A stretch of DNA of 23,997 nt from the NCBI GenBank assembly GCA_938030915.1, contig CALHIO010000224.1, positions 1 through 23,997 on the forward strand. The letters run 5' to 3'. The stretch comes from an uncultured Gemmatimonadota bacterium (GTDB lineage Bacteria > Gemmatimonadota > Gemmatimonadetes > Longimicrobiales > Gaopeijiaceae). The translations under genes were made by a program, and so were the position numbers. Under the pieces are notes generated by a model, which was not told where the DNA came from, did not search any database, and was given only the letters and a program-made list of their open reading frames with translations. This document shows, piece by piece, positions 15,736 through 23,493 of this stretch (position 1 is its first letter; each line of letters starts with the position of its first letter).

Positions 15736-17397
15736 ATGACGCGCACCACACTGCTTGCTCTGACCCTCGTCGCTGCGACGAGTGCCTGCTCCACCGACGC
15801 GGGGTCGGACGGCCCCCCCGGAGCCGCCTCGATCACGGAAGATGAGATCGCTCGGCACATCGAAGTGCTCGCTTCCGACGAGTTCGGAGGGCGCGCGCCC
15901 TCCTCACCCGGTGAAGAGCTGACGATTGCGTACCTCGCGGAGGAGTTCGCGTCCTACGGGCTTCAGCCCGGCAACGGCGACAGCTTCTTCCAGGACGTTC
16001 CGCTCGTCGATATCACGGTCGACCCCGAACGGGCGCCCTTCACGATCACCGGTCGGGGCAGTTCGATGGACTTCGCGTACGCGGACGACGTCGTCACCTG
16101 GACGACGCGGGTCGTCGAATCGTCCTCGGTCGAGAACAGCGAAATGGTCTTCGTCGGATACGGGATCGTCGCGCCCGAGTACGGCTGGGATGATTACGCG
16201 GGGATCGATGCCACGGGGAAAACGGTCGTGATTCTCGTCAACGACCCTGGATACGCGACGCAGGACGATGCGGTATTCAATGGCAACTCGATGACGTACT
16301 ACGGGCGATGGACGTACAAGTTCGAGGAGGCGGCCCGGCAGGGTGCAGCAGCCGCGCTGATCGTGCACCGGACGGCACCGGCCGCGTACGGGTGGGAGAC
16401 GGTCCGGAACAGCTGGACGGGCCCGCAGTTCAATCTCCAGCCCGAGGACGGGAACGCGGGTCGCGTGGCGATCGAAGGCTGGATGACCGAGGAGACCAGT
16501 CGCGCCGTCTTCGAACGAGCCGACCTGGACTTCGATGCGCTGTACGAGCAGGCAGCGACCGGGACTCTTCGACCGATCGAGATGGGTGTGGAACTGACGA
16601 CGTCGGTCGAGAACGAGCTGCGCTTCTCGAACTCGAAGAACGTGGTCGCGCTCCTTCCCGGCTCCGAGGCACCGGACGAGTACTTCGTGTACATCGCCCA
16701 CTGGGATCACTTCGGTACCGACCAGGCACTCGTCGACGCAGGGGAGGATGGGATCTACAACGGAGCACTCGACAACGCCTCGGGCACGGCGGCCATGCTG
16801 GAGCTGGCCGAGGCGTATGCGAGCCTTCCCGAAGCGCCGCGACGCTCCATCGTCTTTCTGGCAGTCACGGCAGAGGAGCAGGGGCTGTTGGGATCGGCGC
16901 ACTACGCGGCCGACCCCGTCTTCCCTCTCACCCAGACCGTCGCCGGGCTGAACATGGACGGCCTCAGCAACTTCGGTCCAACGCGCGAACTCGTGGTTCA
17001 GGGCTACGGGATGTCCGAGCTCGACATGATCGCGGACGCGGCCGCGGCCGCGCAGGGACGCAGGATCGATCCCGATCCGGAGCCCGAAAAAGGCTACTAC
17101 TTCCGCTCCGACCACTTCGAGCTCGCCAAGCTTGGCGTCCCGATGATCTATCCCGGTAACGGGATCGACCACGTCGAGCGGGGCACTGAATACGGGCTCG
17201 AGATGAATGCGCGCTACACACGCGAGCGATACCACATGGTCACCGACGAATTCGACGACACATGGGATCTGACCGGGGCCGTCGACGACGTGGTCCTGTA
17301 CTACGAGATCGGCGCCGCCGTCATCCAGTCCGACAGCTGGCCCAACTGGAACGAAGGGACCGAGTTCCGGGCCATCCGCGAGGAGAGTCGGCGATGA
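15736..17397 (+). CDS. M28-family zinc peptidase with PA domain, lipoprotein
   Basis: This 553-residue exported metallopeptidase has a signal with a relaxed lipobox (A-T-S-A-C18), a PA-like insert at about 110-250, and an M28 catalytic domain from about 295. Zinc ligands and catalytic residues are all visible: H322 (A-H-W-D-H), D346 (G-A-L-D-N-A-S-G), E380/E381 (T-A-E-E-Q-G), D408 (N-M-D-G) and H460 (R-S-D-H). The family comprises aminopeptidases and carboxypeptidases releasing amino acids from peptides. The start is ATG 15736, with AAGGA 7 bases upstream; that Shine-Dalgarno lies within the alternative in-frame start at 15721, which is therefore less likely. The stop overlaps the sulfatase start by 4 bases (ATGA), indicating translational coupling. 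Confidence 0.93.
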   Translation: MTRTTLLALTLVAATSACSTDAGSDGPPGAASITEDEIARHIEVLASDEFGGRAPSSPGEELTIAYLAEEFASYGLQPGNGDSFFQDVPLVDITVDPERAPFTITGRGSSMDFAYADDVVTWTTRVVESSSVENSEMVFVGYGIVAPEYGWDDYAGIDATGKTVVILVNDPGYATQDDAVFNGNSMTYYGRWTYKFEEAARQGAAAALIVHRTAPAAYGWETVRNSWTGPQFNLQPEDGNAGRVAIEGWMTEETSRAVFERADLDFDALYEQAATGTLRPIEMGVELTTSVENELRFSNSKNVVALLPGSEAPDEYFVYIAHWDHFGTDQALVDAGEDGIYNGALDNASGTAAMLELAEAYASLPEAPRRSIVFLAVTAEEQGLLGSAHYAADPVFPLTQTVAGLNMDGLSNFGPTRELVVQGYGMSELDMIADAAAAAQGRRIDPDPEPEKGYYFRSDHFELAKLGVPMIYPGNGIDHVERGTEYGLEMNARYTRERYHMVTDEFDDTWDLTGAVDDVVLYYEIGAAVIQSDSWPNWNEGTEFRAIREESRR

Positions 17398-18881
17398 GGC
17401 ACGGTGTAGGGGTGACCGGATTCATCCTCATCGGGCTGACCGTCTCGGCGTGCGCGCCCGCGGAGAATGAACGTCCTCCCAACATCATCTACATGCTGGC
17501 CGATGACCTCGGGTACGGCGAGGTCGGGGCGTACGGGCAGAGCCTCATCCGGACACCGAACCTGGACGCCCTCGCTGCCGAGGGCATCCGGTTTACGCAG
17601 CACTACTCCGGCAGCCCCGTGTGCGCACCGTCTCGAGCCACGCTGCTGACGGGACTCAGCACGCTGCGGTCACAGATCCGGGACAACTTCGAGGTAGGGG
17701 GCTACCCGGACCCGGATGAGCTGGGACAGATGCCACTCGACTCCGGCACATACACGATCGGGACTATGCTGCAGGACGCGGGCTACGTGACCGGCGCCAT
17801 CGGAAAGTGGGGCCTCGGCGGGCGCGAGTCGCTTGGGCAACCGCGCTTCCAGGGGTTCGACTACTTCTTCGGCTACCTCGATCAACAGCTCGCGCACAAC
17901 TTCTACCCGACCCACCTGTGGCGTAACGGTGAGCGGGTCGAGCTCGACAACGACTACTTCCACCCACATCAGGAATTCGAGGGCACGGACCCCGCGGACC
18001 CCGAGCAGTATCGGCAGTACCAGGGCAACGAGTACTCGCTGGACGTGATGGCCGACGACGCACTCCGTTTCCTCGATGAACACGCCGACCGCCCCTTCTT
18101 CCTCTATCTGCCCTTCACGATTCCGCACGTTGCGCTGCAGGTTCCGGATTCCTCACTGGTCGAGTACGAGGGCGTCTTCGAGGAGGAGCCGTACCTCGGC
18201 GACCCGACGTATCTGCCGCATTACCGGCCGCTCTCGGCGTACGCGGGGATGATCACGCGGATGGACGCCCATATCGGGCGAATCCTGGATCGGCTGGACG
18301 AGCTGGGCCTGACCGAGAACACCGTCGTAATGTTCACGAGCGACAACGGGACGACCTATACGGGGGGCGTGGACGCGGAGTTCTTCGAGAGCACTGCGGG
18401 CCTGCGAGGGCTCAAGGGCTCTCTGTACGAGGGCGGGATCCGGGTACCGCTTATCGCCCGGTGGCCCGGTCGCATCCAGCCCGGGAGCGTAAGCGACCAT
18501 GTCTCGGCGTTCTGGGACATGATGCCGACCTTCGCCGAAATCGCGGGGACTGACGCGCCCTCCGATCTCGATGGAGTCTCCATGCTTCCGGCCCTGCTCG
18601 GAGACAACGCTGACGCGGAAAGGCCCCTCTACTGGGAATACCACGGACTCTGGAACGGCGCGCAGGCCGTCCGCATCGGGAAGTGGAAGGGTGTCCGGCT
18701 CGGGGGACACGATGACCCCGACGCACCGATCGAACTCTACGACCTGCTCGGGGATCCGTTCGAAACCACAGACGTAGCTGGGCAGCACCCCGACGTCGTC
18801 GCACGCGTCCGGCGGGTCATGGACTCCCGGACACCCTCAGCCTACGAGCCGTGGAACTTCGCGATCGCGGGGGAAGGATGA
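17394..18881 (+). CDS. Family S1 sulfatase, lipoprotein
   Basis: This 495-residue arylsulfatase-type enzyme is exported as a lipoprotein (L-T-V-S-A-C20). The formylglycine signature C77-A-P-S-R81 is a Cys-type site needing a maturase. Metal ligands are D37/D38 (A-D-D-L-G) and D317/N318 (T-S-D-N-G-T). Supporting active-site residues are K138, H245 (I-P-H-V-A) and K341 (L-K-G-S). The usual G-K-W-H-L-G reads G-K-W-G-L-G here, and the sequence continues G-F-D-Y-F-F-G-Y with Y-P-T-H-L-W-R-N-G-E. To my knowledge this pattern is shared by a subgroup of polysaccharide sulfatases in marine and gut bacteria, so a sulfated glycan is a reasonable substrate guess. The start overlaps the M28 stop as ATGA with a GGAG Shine-Dalgarno. 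No sulfatase-maturating enzyme gene is in the window. Confidence 0.93.
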   Translation: MRHGVGVTGFILIGLTVSACAPAENERPPNIIYMLADDLGYGEVGAYGQSLIRTPNLDALAAEGIRFTQHYSGSPVCAPSRATLLTGLSTLRSQIRDNFEVGGYPDPDELGQMPLDSGTYTIGTMLQDAGYVTGAIGKWGLGGRESLGQPRFQGFDYFFGYLDQQLAHNFYPTHLWRNGERVELDNDYFHPHQEFEGTDPADPEQYRQYQGNEYSLDVMADDALRFLDEHADRPFFLYLPFTIPHVALQVPDSSLVEYEGVFEEEPYLGDPTYLPHYRPLSAYAGMITRMDAHIGRILDRLDELGLTENTVVMFTSDNGTTYTGGVDAEFFESTAGLRGLKGSLYEGGIRVPLIARWPGRIQPGSVSDHVSAFWDMMPTFAEIAGTDAPSDLDGVSMLPALLGDNADAERPLYWEYHGLWNGAQAVRIGKWKGVRLGGHDDPDAPIELYDLLGDPFETTDVAGQHPDVVARVRRVMDSRTPSAYEPWNFAIAGEG

Positions 18882-18915
18882 TGGACCCGAATTCAGCCGG
18901 TGGGACCAACGCTGG

Positions 18916-19998
18916 CTACTGGAAGGCGGCCGTCGGATAGAGACTGTTCGGGTTCCAGAACAGCCATTCTGCCAGACCCGCATCTTCGACTGCCTGGATC
19001 TGGGCTCGCATCTGGTCGGGTCCGTATTCGGGGCTGCCGAGCGTGAACGCCTGAAGCCAGGGTCGAATCGTCGCTACGGTGCCCGTGGCTGCCTGAGTCC
19101 GCTCGACAGCTCGGTCCATCGCAGTCCGAACGAGCTGATAGGGATCCCCGTTCGGGTCGGGGATCTCGAAGCTCCCCGGCCAGTACAGCGCCGGATAGAC
19201 CATCGGCAGGATCACATCCGTCACCCGGATGAGCTCGTCCCAGTCCTGACCGATGATCGAATCGCTGTCTGTCGTGATCACCCGGCCGAAGACGTCCGCG
19301 GTGATCGGCGCATCGAACGCGGAGAGTTCGGTGCGTGACGTCGCGACGAACTGCTGAATCGCGTCGACTGCACTCCGCCCATCACGCGCCGGGAAGACCA
19401 TCTCGGCCCTCGCGGCATCCGCGACGTCGGGAAAGCGTACGTAATCCCATTGAATTTCGGCAAAGCCTGCGGCCAGGGCTTCACGCGCCAGCTCGATGTT
19501 GTACGCCCACACGTCCGCGTTGTACGGGTCGACCCACGGGACGCCTCCTTCCAGATCTACCCAGAGATCATCGTTCGTCGTGCGGATCGCGAGATCCGGT
19601 CGTGCCGTCGCGAGCACGGGATCGTAGAAGCAGACGATCCGGGCAATCGGATAGATCCCGCCCTCCTTCATCTGCATGAGCAGGGCACGGAGGTCGGGAA
19701 TGTATCCCCGCTCTGCCCCGGCCTCACGGGCGAGTGCGACACCACTCTCGTAACTGACCTCTCCCCGCTCCTTCACGTCGATGACGAACGTGTTGACGTT
19801 CGAATTTTCAGCCAGGGTCAGGAGGGCATCCATACGGTCCGGCAGCCCTGCGGCCTGAGCATTCACGTACACGCCCCGAACGACGGCCGGCCGGACCACG
19901 GGATCTACACGGCCCGACTCCGGCCCGGTGATCGGATCATCACACGCTGCCAGCAAAAGACCGGTGCACACGAGAAGCGAAGTCGAGCGAATCATCAT
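18916..19998 (-). CDS. DUF4015 putative glycoside hydrolase, lipoprotein
   Basis: This 360-residue lipoprotein (L-L-L-A-A-C19) has a predicted TIM barrel of the DUF4015 family, annotated as putative glycoside hydrolases distantly related to GH13-type barrels. Family motifs seen are R-G-V-Y-V-N-A at about 41-47, F-V-I-D-V-K at 71-76, and the diagnostic A-E-I-Q-W-D185-Y-V-R-F-P, whose Asp is the likely catalytic or substrate-binding acid. A later W-L-Q-A-F strand fits the barrel. Activity is unproven for the family. The start is the first of two adjacent ATGs (19998, 19995), chosen because the signal peptide begins there; no Shine-Dalgarno is visible. It lies 52 bases after the MscS gene on the same strand, so the two may be co-transcribed, and it converges with the sulfatase gene 34 bases away. 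Confidence 0.85.
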   Translation of the reverse strand: MMIRSTSLLVCTGLLLAACDDPITGPESGRVDPVVRPAVVRGVYVNAQAAGLPDRMDALLTLAENSNVNTFVIDVKERGEVSYESGVALAREAGAERGYIPDLRALLMQMKEGGIYPIARIVCFYDPVLATARPDLAIRTTNDDLWVDLEGGVPWVDPYNADVWAYNIELAREALAAGFAEIQWDYVRFPDVADAARAEMVFPARDGRSAVDAIQQFVATSRTELSAFDAPITADVFGRVITTDSDSIIGQDWDELIRVTDVILPMVYPALYWPGSFEIPDPNGDPYQLVRTAMDRAVERTQAATGTVATIRPWLQAFTLGSPEYGPDQMRAQIQAVEDAGLAEWLFWNPNSLYPTAAFQ

Positions 19999-20050
19999 GT
20001 TGCCAATGAAATGCGCGGGGGATCCTGTTGCAACGATCCTGAACAGTGCG

Positions 20051-21109
20051 CTACCCGGCGATGGTGTGAATCGTCTGCGTCGGGAACGCCATCTCGAGGC
20101 CTTCGGCATTGAATCGCTCCAGCACGGCGAGGTTCACCGACGTCTGGACGCCCATAATGTCGGCACCCTTCGTGATGTAATAGATGAGCGTGATGCCGAG
20201 CGCGAAATCACCGAACGAGTTGAAACCCACGATCACGCTCTCGTCGGTGTCGTCTCCCTGAGCCTCGATGATCTCACGCAGCAGATCCAACGCGCGACGC
20301 ATCTTTTCCGGTGTGGTGTCGTACGTCAGGCCGAGGGTGAGCACGATCTTGCGGCTGGGCTCGCGGGAGATGTTCTCGACGGGCGAGTCCGCGAAGCGCG
20401 AGTTCGGGATCGTGACTTCACTTCCCGCGAGCGTCTTCAGACGGGTGCTTCGAATGCCGATCTCACTCACCGTACCGTCGAAACCGCTGATCACGATCCG
20501 GTCGCCCATGGTGAATGGGCGGTCGGTGAAGATCGTGAATCCTCCGAAGAAGTTGGCGACCGTATCCTTTGCCGCCATCGCGAGGGCGAGACCACCGATC
20601 CCGAGACCGGCGATCAAGGCCATGACGTCGTAGCCCGCGTTGTTGAGAGCTACGATCACGCCGATGACCCAGATTGCCGACGCCCCGCCACGGCGCGCGA
20701 TCGGGAGCAGCTGGTCGTCCAGGTCGGAGTCGCTCGACTCCACCAGAGGCTTGAGGATGCCCGCCACGAACGCGACCCAGAGCCTCGCCAGCGTCCACGT
20801 TACGGCGAGCACCATCGCAGCCTGGATCGCCGCCCAGAGGAAGTCGTCGACGCGCGCGGGGAGCGTGAGCGTCTGTACCGCGATCCAGAAGCCGAGCACG
20901 GTCACGATGACGACGATCGGCTCCTTGATCGTATCGACGACGAAGTCGTCGAGCTCGTTTTCCGTCTGCTTCGTCGCCTTCCGGAGGATACCACTCGTGA
21001 CCCAGTAGACCGTCTTTCCCACGGCTACGGACAGGACCGCAATGGCAGCAGCGATAGTCCATTGCAGGATCGTGTTTCCGTAGAAGGTCTGGGTCAGAAA
21101 CTCCATCAT
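20051..21109 (-). CDS. MscS-family mechanosensitive ion channel
   Basis: This 352-residue inner-membrane protein has about four to five hydrophobic segments (near 15-35, 63-83, 89-112, 143-160 and 163-185). The last is the pore-lining helix rich in Gly/Ala (I-A-G-L-G-I-G-G-L-A-L-A-M-A-A). The conserved MscS beta-domain follows (P-F-T-M-G-D-R-I-V-I-S-G, then G-I-R-S-T-R and I-P-N-S-R-F). The soluble C-terminal domain (about 190-352) is of normal length. Family members open in response to membrane tension and release solutes on hypo-osmotic shock. The start at 21109 has GGAG 7 bases upstream. It sits just upstream of the DUF4015 gene on the same strand. Confidence 0.93.
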   Translation of the reverse strand: MMEFLTQTFYGNTILQWTIAAAIAVLSVAVGKTVYWVTSGILRKATKQTENELDDFVVDTIKEPIVVIVTVLGFWIAVQTLTLPARVDDFLWAAIQAAMVLAVTWTLARLWVAFVAGILKPLVESSDSDLDDQLLPIARRGGASAIWVIGVIVALNNAGYDVMALIAGLGIGGLALAMAAKDTVANFFGGFTIFTDRPFTMGDRIVISGFDGTVSEIGIRSTRLKTLAGSEVTIPNSRFADSPVENISREPSRKIVLTLGLTYDTTPEKMRRALDLLREIIEAQGDDTDESVIVGFNSFGDFALGITLIYYITKGADIMGVQTSVNLAVLERFNAEGLEMAFPTQTIHTIAG

Positions 21110-21265
21110 GCAGAGACTCCGTGCGTGAGGTTCGAGCGATCGTGTGCCGGGGACAATCTCACCCGAGGACGGGCCATGCCAAGGGCCCTTCGACCACTCG
21201 GTAGGTGAGCCTCATCCAGAGCCGAGGCGGGCGCTACCCGTATCCGGACCGTGACTCGGGTGCCG

Positions 21266-22297
21266 CTACCGAAGTGGATCTTCGAGGCAGCCCGACGGCG
21301 TACGCCCCGCCGGGTCCGACCGGTGGTCCAGCCACTCGACCAGCACGTTCATGCTCCGCGGGGTGAACGAATGGCGAGTGCGTCCCGGCACGAGACACAC
21401 GGACGTATCGTCGGTACGCGCAGCCGCCAGCCCACGCCGTACTGAATCCAGGTACGCCTCGACCGGGGTATTCGCATCGTCCACACCGATCATGACCAGC
21501 GCTGGCGATCGCAGGAGGCCCAGCGCGACCTGCGGTTCGAACGCGAGACGGTCCCGCCAGAGCGGACTCGCAAAAAAGTGGGCCTGACGCTCGTCCATCG
21601 GGAACGCCGCATTTCGCGGCAGCTGCACGGGCGAGCGCGCACGAAGTGCGTCGAGTCGGTACTCTCGCACGTACGGCTCCGCCCGACTCAGTGCGAGTTC
21701 CGCGATCTGCCCGACATACGCGTCCAGAGCCCGGAGTTCGTCGGCTGTCGCCCCGTCCCGCCTCGCCATCGCCCGCTGCTCCCGCCTGAATTCCTCGACC
21801 CCGGAAAAAGCCGGTGGAGCAAGCAACGCGAGTGGGACCGGTGAGGGCGAGGCCGCCATCGCGAGGAGCGCCGGCGGTCCATCGTCGGCCTGCGCAATGA
21901 CGGCCAACCGACGCGAATCCACACCCGGAACCGAGCCGAGGAAGTCCAGCGCTGCACGAAGATCACCCCCGAGGTCGGCGTAGGTCGCCTGAAGCAATGG
22001 CTCTACGGCTACGAAGCCGCGACGGGTCGGAGCGAGCACCGCGTAGCCGGCTTCCGTGAGATGCTGCGTGACCGGATCAGTGCCGGCGATCGAAAGAAGC
22101 ACCACAGCAGGGAACGGGCCCGAGGCGACGGGCACCGAGAGATAGGCGGTCAGCGTAGTCCCGTCTTCCGAGTTGAGGTACTGCACCTCCTCCTGGGCGG
22201 GCACCTTCCCCTGGGCGGGCAGAGCCTCCTGGGCGTGCAGTGTACCCGTGAGGGCCAGGCCGACCATGGCGATCGAAACGGCGCGCCCCATTCTCAT
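21266..22297 (-). CDS. Exported alpha/beta-hydrolase-fold protein lacking the catalytic serine
   Basis: This 343-residue protein has a signal peptide (about 1-23, M-R-M-G-R-A-V then a hydrophobic core ending L-H-A-Q). The fold resembles exported alpha/beta hydrolases annotated as dienelactone-hydrolase-like or acyl-peptide-like. The segment before the elbow (V-D-S-R-R-L-A-V-I) matches the usual family sequence, but the expected G-H-S-x-G-G is A135-Q-A137-D-D-G, so the nucleophile is Ala. The acid (D273 in I-G-V-D-D) and base (H309 in R-T-R-H-S-F) positions are retained. It may be a pseudoenzyme or use a different mechanism. Right after the signal peptide is a threefold 6-residue repeat. The start is ATG 22297; a longer frame to 22486 is unlikely because it puts the signal peptide internally. 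No Shine-Dalgarno is visible. Confidence 0.78.
   Translation of the reverse strand: MRMGRAVSIAMVGLALTGTLHAQEALPAQGKVPAQEEVQYLNSEDGTTLTAYLSVPVASGPFPAVVLLSIAGTDPVTQHLTEAGYAVLAPTRRGFVAVEPLLQATYADLGGDLRAALDFLGSVPGVDSRRLAVIAQADDGPPALLAMAASPSPVPLALLAPPAFSGVEEFRREQRAMARRDGATADELRALDAYVGQIAELALSRAEPYVREYRLDALRARSPVQLPRNAAFPMDERQAHFFASPLWRDRLAFEPQVALGLLRSPALVMIGVDDANTPVEAYLDSVRRGLAAARTDDTSVCLVPGRTRHSFTPRSMNVLVEWLDHRSDPAGRTPSGCLEDPLR
22186..22239. repeat. Three-copy 18-bp in-frame tandem repeat
   Basis: Three 18-bp units (22186-22203, 22204-22221, 22222-22239) share the core CCTGGGCGGGCA, with one change (G to T) in the third. On the minus strand they encode three 6-residue units of the form (L/V)-(H/P)-A-Q-(E/G)-x. 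The first unit includes the predicted signal-peptidase site of the hydrolase-fold protein. Confidence 0.8.
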
Positions 22298-22420
22298 GTC
22301 GTCGAGTGGGAATCCATGCACGTCAGGGTGCTCCACCCCGGTGGACTCGGCAAGGCTACCGAGGCTCCCGTAGGCCGGACGCGGGAGCCCACGACTCGCC
22401 CCGGGGCCAGGACAAAATGC

Positions 22421-22450
22421 GTGACCTCGACGTTCCGGCCCTGCTACCTT
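22421..22450 (+). promoter_or_regulatory. Candidate promoter for the diguanylate cyclase gene
   Basis: GTGACC (22421-22426), an 18-base spacer and TACCTT (22445-22450) resemble -35 and -10 elements. The TACCTTGC context matches that at 2761. It is about 70 bases ahead of the proposed GTG start, in the divergent gap with the hydrolase-fold gene. Confidence 0.4.
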
Positions 22451-22520
22451 GCCGCTGTGGATCCGTCGATGCGGACGGCCCCACAACCGTGGACCGTCTC
22501 AGCGGGGAACCCGAGGACTC

Positions 22521-23489
22521 GTGCCCAGAATTAGCCATGACGAACGTGCTCCCGACGGGTTGCCGAACCTCGATGCCATCGAGCTTCTCGGCGAAGGTCG
22601 GGATGAGCGGTTCGATCGACTGACGCGCCTCGCGCGTCGGCTGTTCGATGCTCCGTTGGCGTTTCTCAGTCTATCGGATTCCGAACTCCAGTGGGTGCAC
22701 TCGAGGATCGACGTGGACGAACAGAGGCTTCCTGCGGAAATCTCGTTTTGCGATCCCTCGCTGATCGAGGACGAAGTCCTGATCGTCCCCGATGCGACCC
22801 AGGATGATCGCTTCCGCGACCACCCCCTGGTCGTAGGGCTCCCGGAAATCCGCTTTTACGCGGCATGCCCGGTGAAGGGGCCCGATGGTCGCTCGCTGGG
22901 TACCCTCAGCGTCGTGGACCACGAGCCGAGATCGATCGGCTCCGATGACGTCCGGGTACTCGAAGACCTGGCCCAGATGCTCGAGCAGGAGTTGCGGTCC
23001 CTCTCCCTCGCGATGAGGGACGAACTCACCGGTCTGACGAACCGGCGAGGCTTCGACACACTGGCCGAGCAGACGATCGCGATGTGCCGTCGCGTGGCCG
23101 AACCCGCTACCCTGCTCTACTTCGACCTGGACGACTTCAAGACGATCAACGACACACTCGGGCATACGGGGGGCGACCGTGTCCTGCGTACGTTCGCGGA
23201 TCACCTCAGCGCGACCTTCCGTGACTCCGACGTGGTCTCGCGGATGGGTGGCGACGAGTTCTGCGTGCTCCTGACCGGCGCGACGGCATCGGAGGTGGAG
23301 CGCCCACTCTCGCTGCTGGAGGGTCGGCTGCGCACGGGTGAAGGCGAGCCCCTGGTGTCGTTCCGGGTCGGGGTCGCTTCGTACGATCCCGAGCGACACA
23401 AGAGCGTTCGATCGCTCGTGCACGATGCGGACCTGCTGATGTACGAGCGCAAGAGGGCCCGTGACTCGAAACGAGGCGCGCCGCTCTAG
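22521..23489 (+). CDS. GAF-GGDEF diguanylate cyclase
   Basis: This 322-residue cytoplasmic signalling enzyme should make cyclic di-GMP from two GTP. An N-terminal GAF domain (about 30-155, with Q-W-V-H and S-F-C-D-P motifs typical of GAF sensors) is joined directly to a GGDEF domain. The domain shows D-E-L-T-G-L-T-N-R-R-G-F (168-178), F-D-L-D-D-F-K-x-I-N-D and the intact catalytic G-G-D-E-F (243-247). An inhibitory I-site RxxD (R234-D-S-D237) lies five residues before GGDEF, so product feedback is expected. No transmembrane segment is seen; the GAF ligand is unknown. The start is uncertain: GTG 22521 is preferred because the family begins near there, although the GAGGA ahead of it is only 3 bases away. 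A longer frame to a TTG at 22449 overlaps the promoter-like box. The gene ends 4 bases from the convergent amidohydrolase gene. Confidence 0.88.
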   Translation: MPRISHDERAPDGLPNLDAIELLGEGRDERFDRLTRLARRLFDAPLAFLSLSDSELQWVHSRIDVDEQRLPAEISFCDPSLIEDEVLIVPDATQDDRFRDHPLVVGLPEIRFYAACPVKGPDGRSLGTLSVVDHEPRSIGSDDVRVLEDLAQMLEQELRSLSLAMRDELTGLTNRRGFDTLAEQTIAMCRRVAEPATLLYFDLDDFKTINDTLGHTGGDRVLRTFADHLSATFRDSDVVSRMGGDEFCVLLTGATASEVERPLSLLEGRLRTGEGEPLVSFRVGVASYDPERHKSVRSLVHDADLLMYERKRARDSKRGAPL

Positions 23490-23493
23490 GCTC

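Noticed and set aside
15904..17235. A 443-codon minus-strand frame opposite the M28 peptidase
   Set aside because: The peptidase on the other strand has all its zinc ligands and a signal peptide. The antisense frame has low-complexity Arg-rich content and no family signal.
21235..21266. Imperfect GC-rich inverted repeat after the hydrolase-fold gene
   Set aside because: Several mismatches and no T-run; too weak to call as a terminator.
22449..22520. N-terminal extension of the diguanylate cyclase to a TTG at 22449
   Set aside because: It would overlap the candidate -10 box, and the Arg/Gly/Pro-rich extension is unlike the start of GAF-GGDEF proteins.
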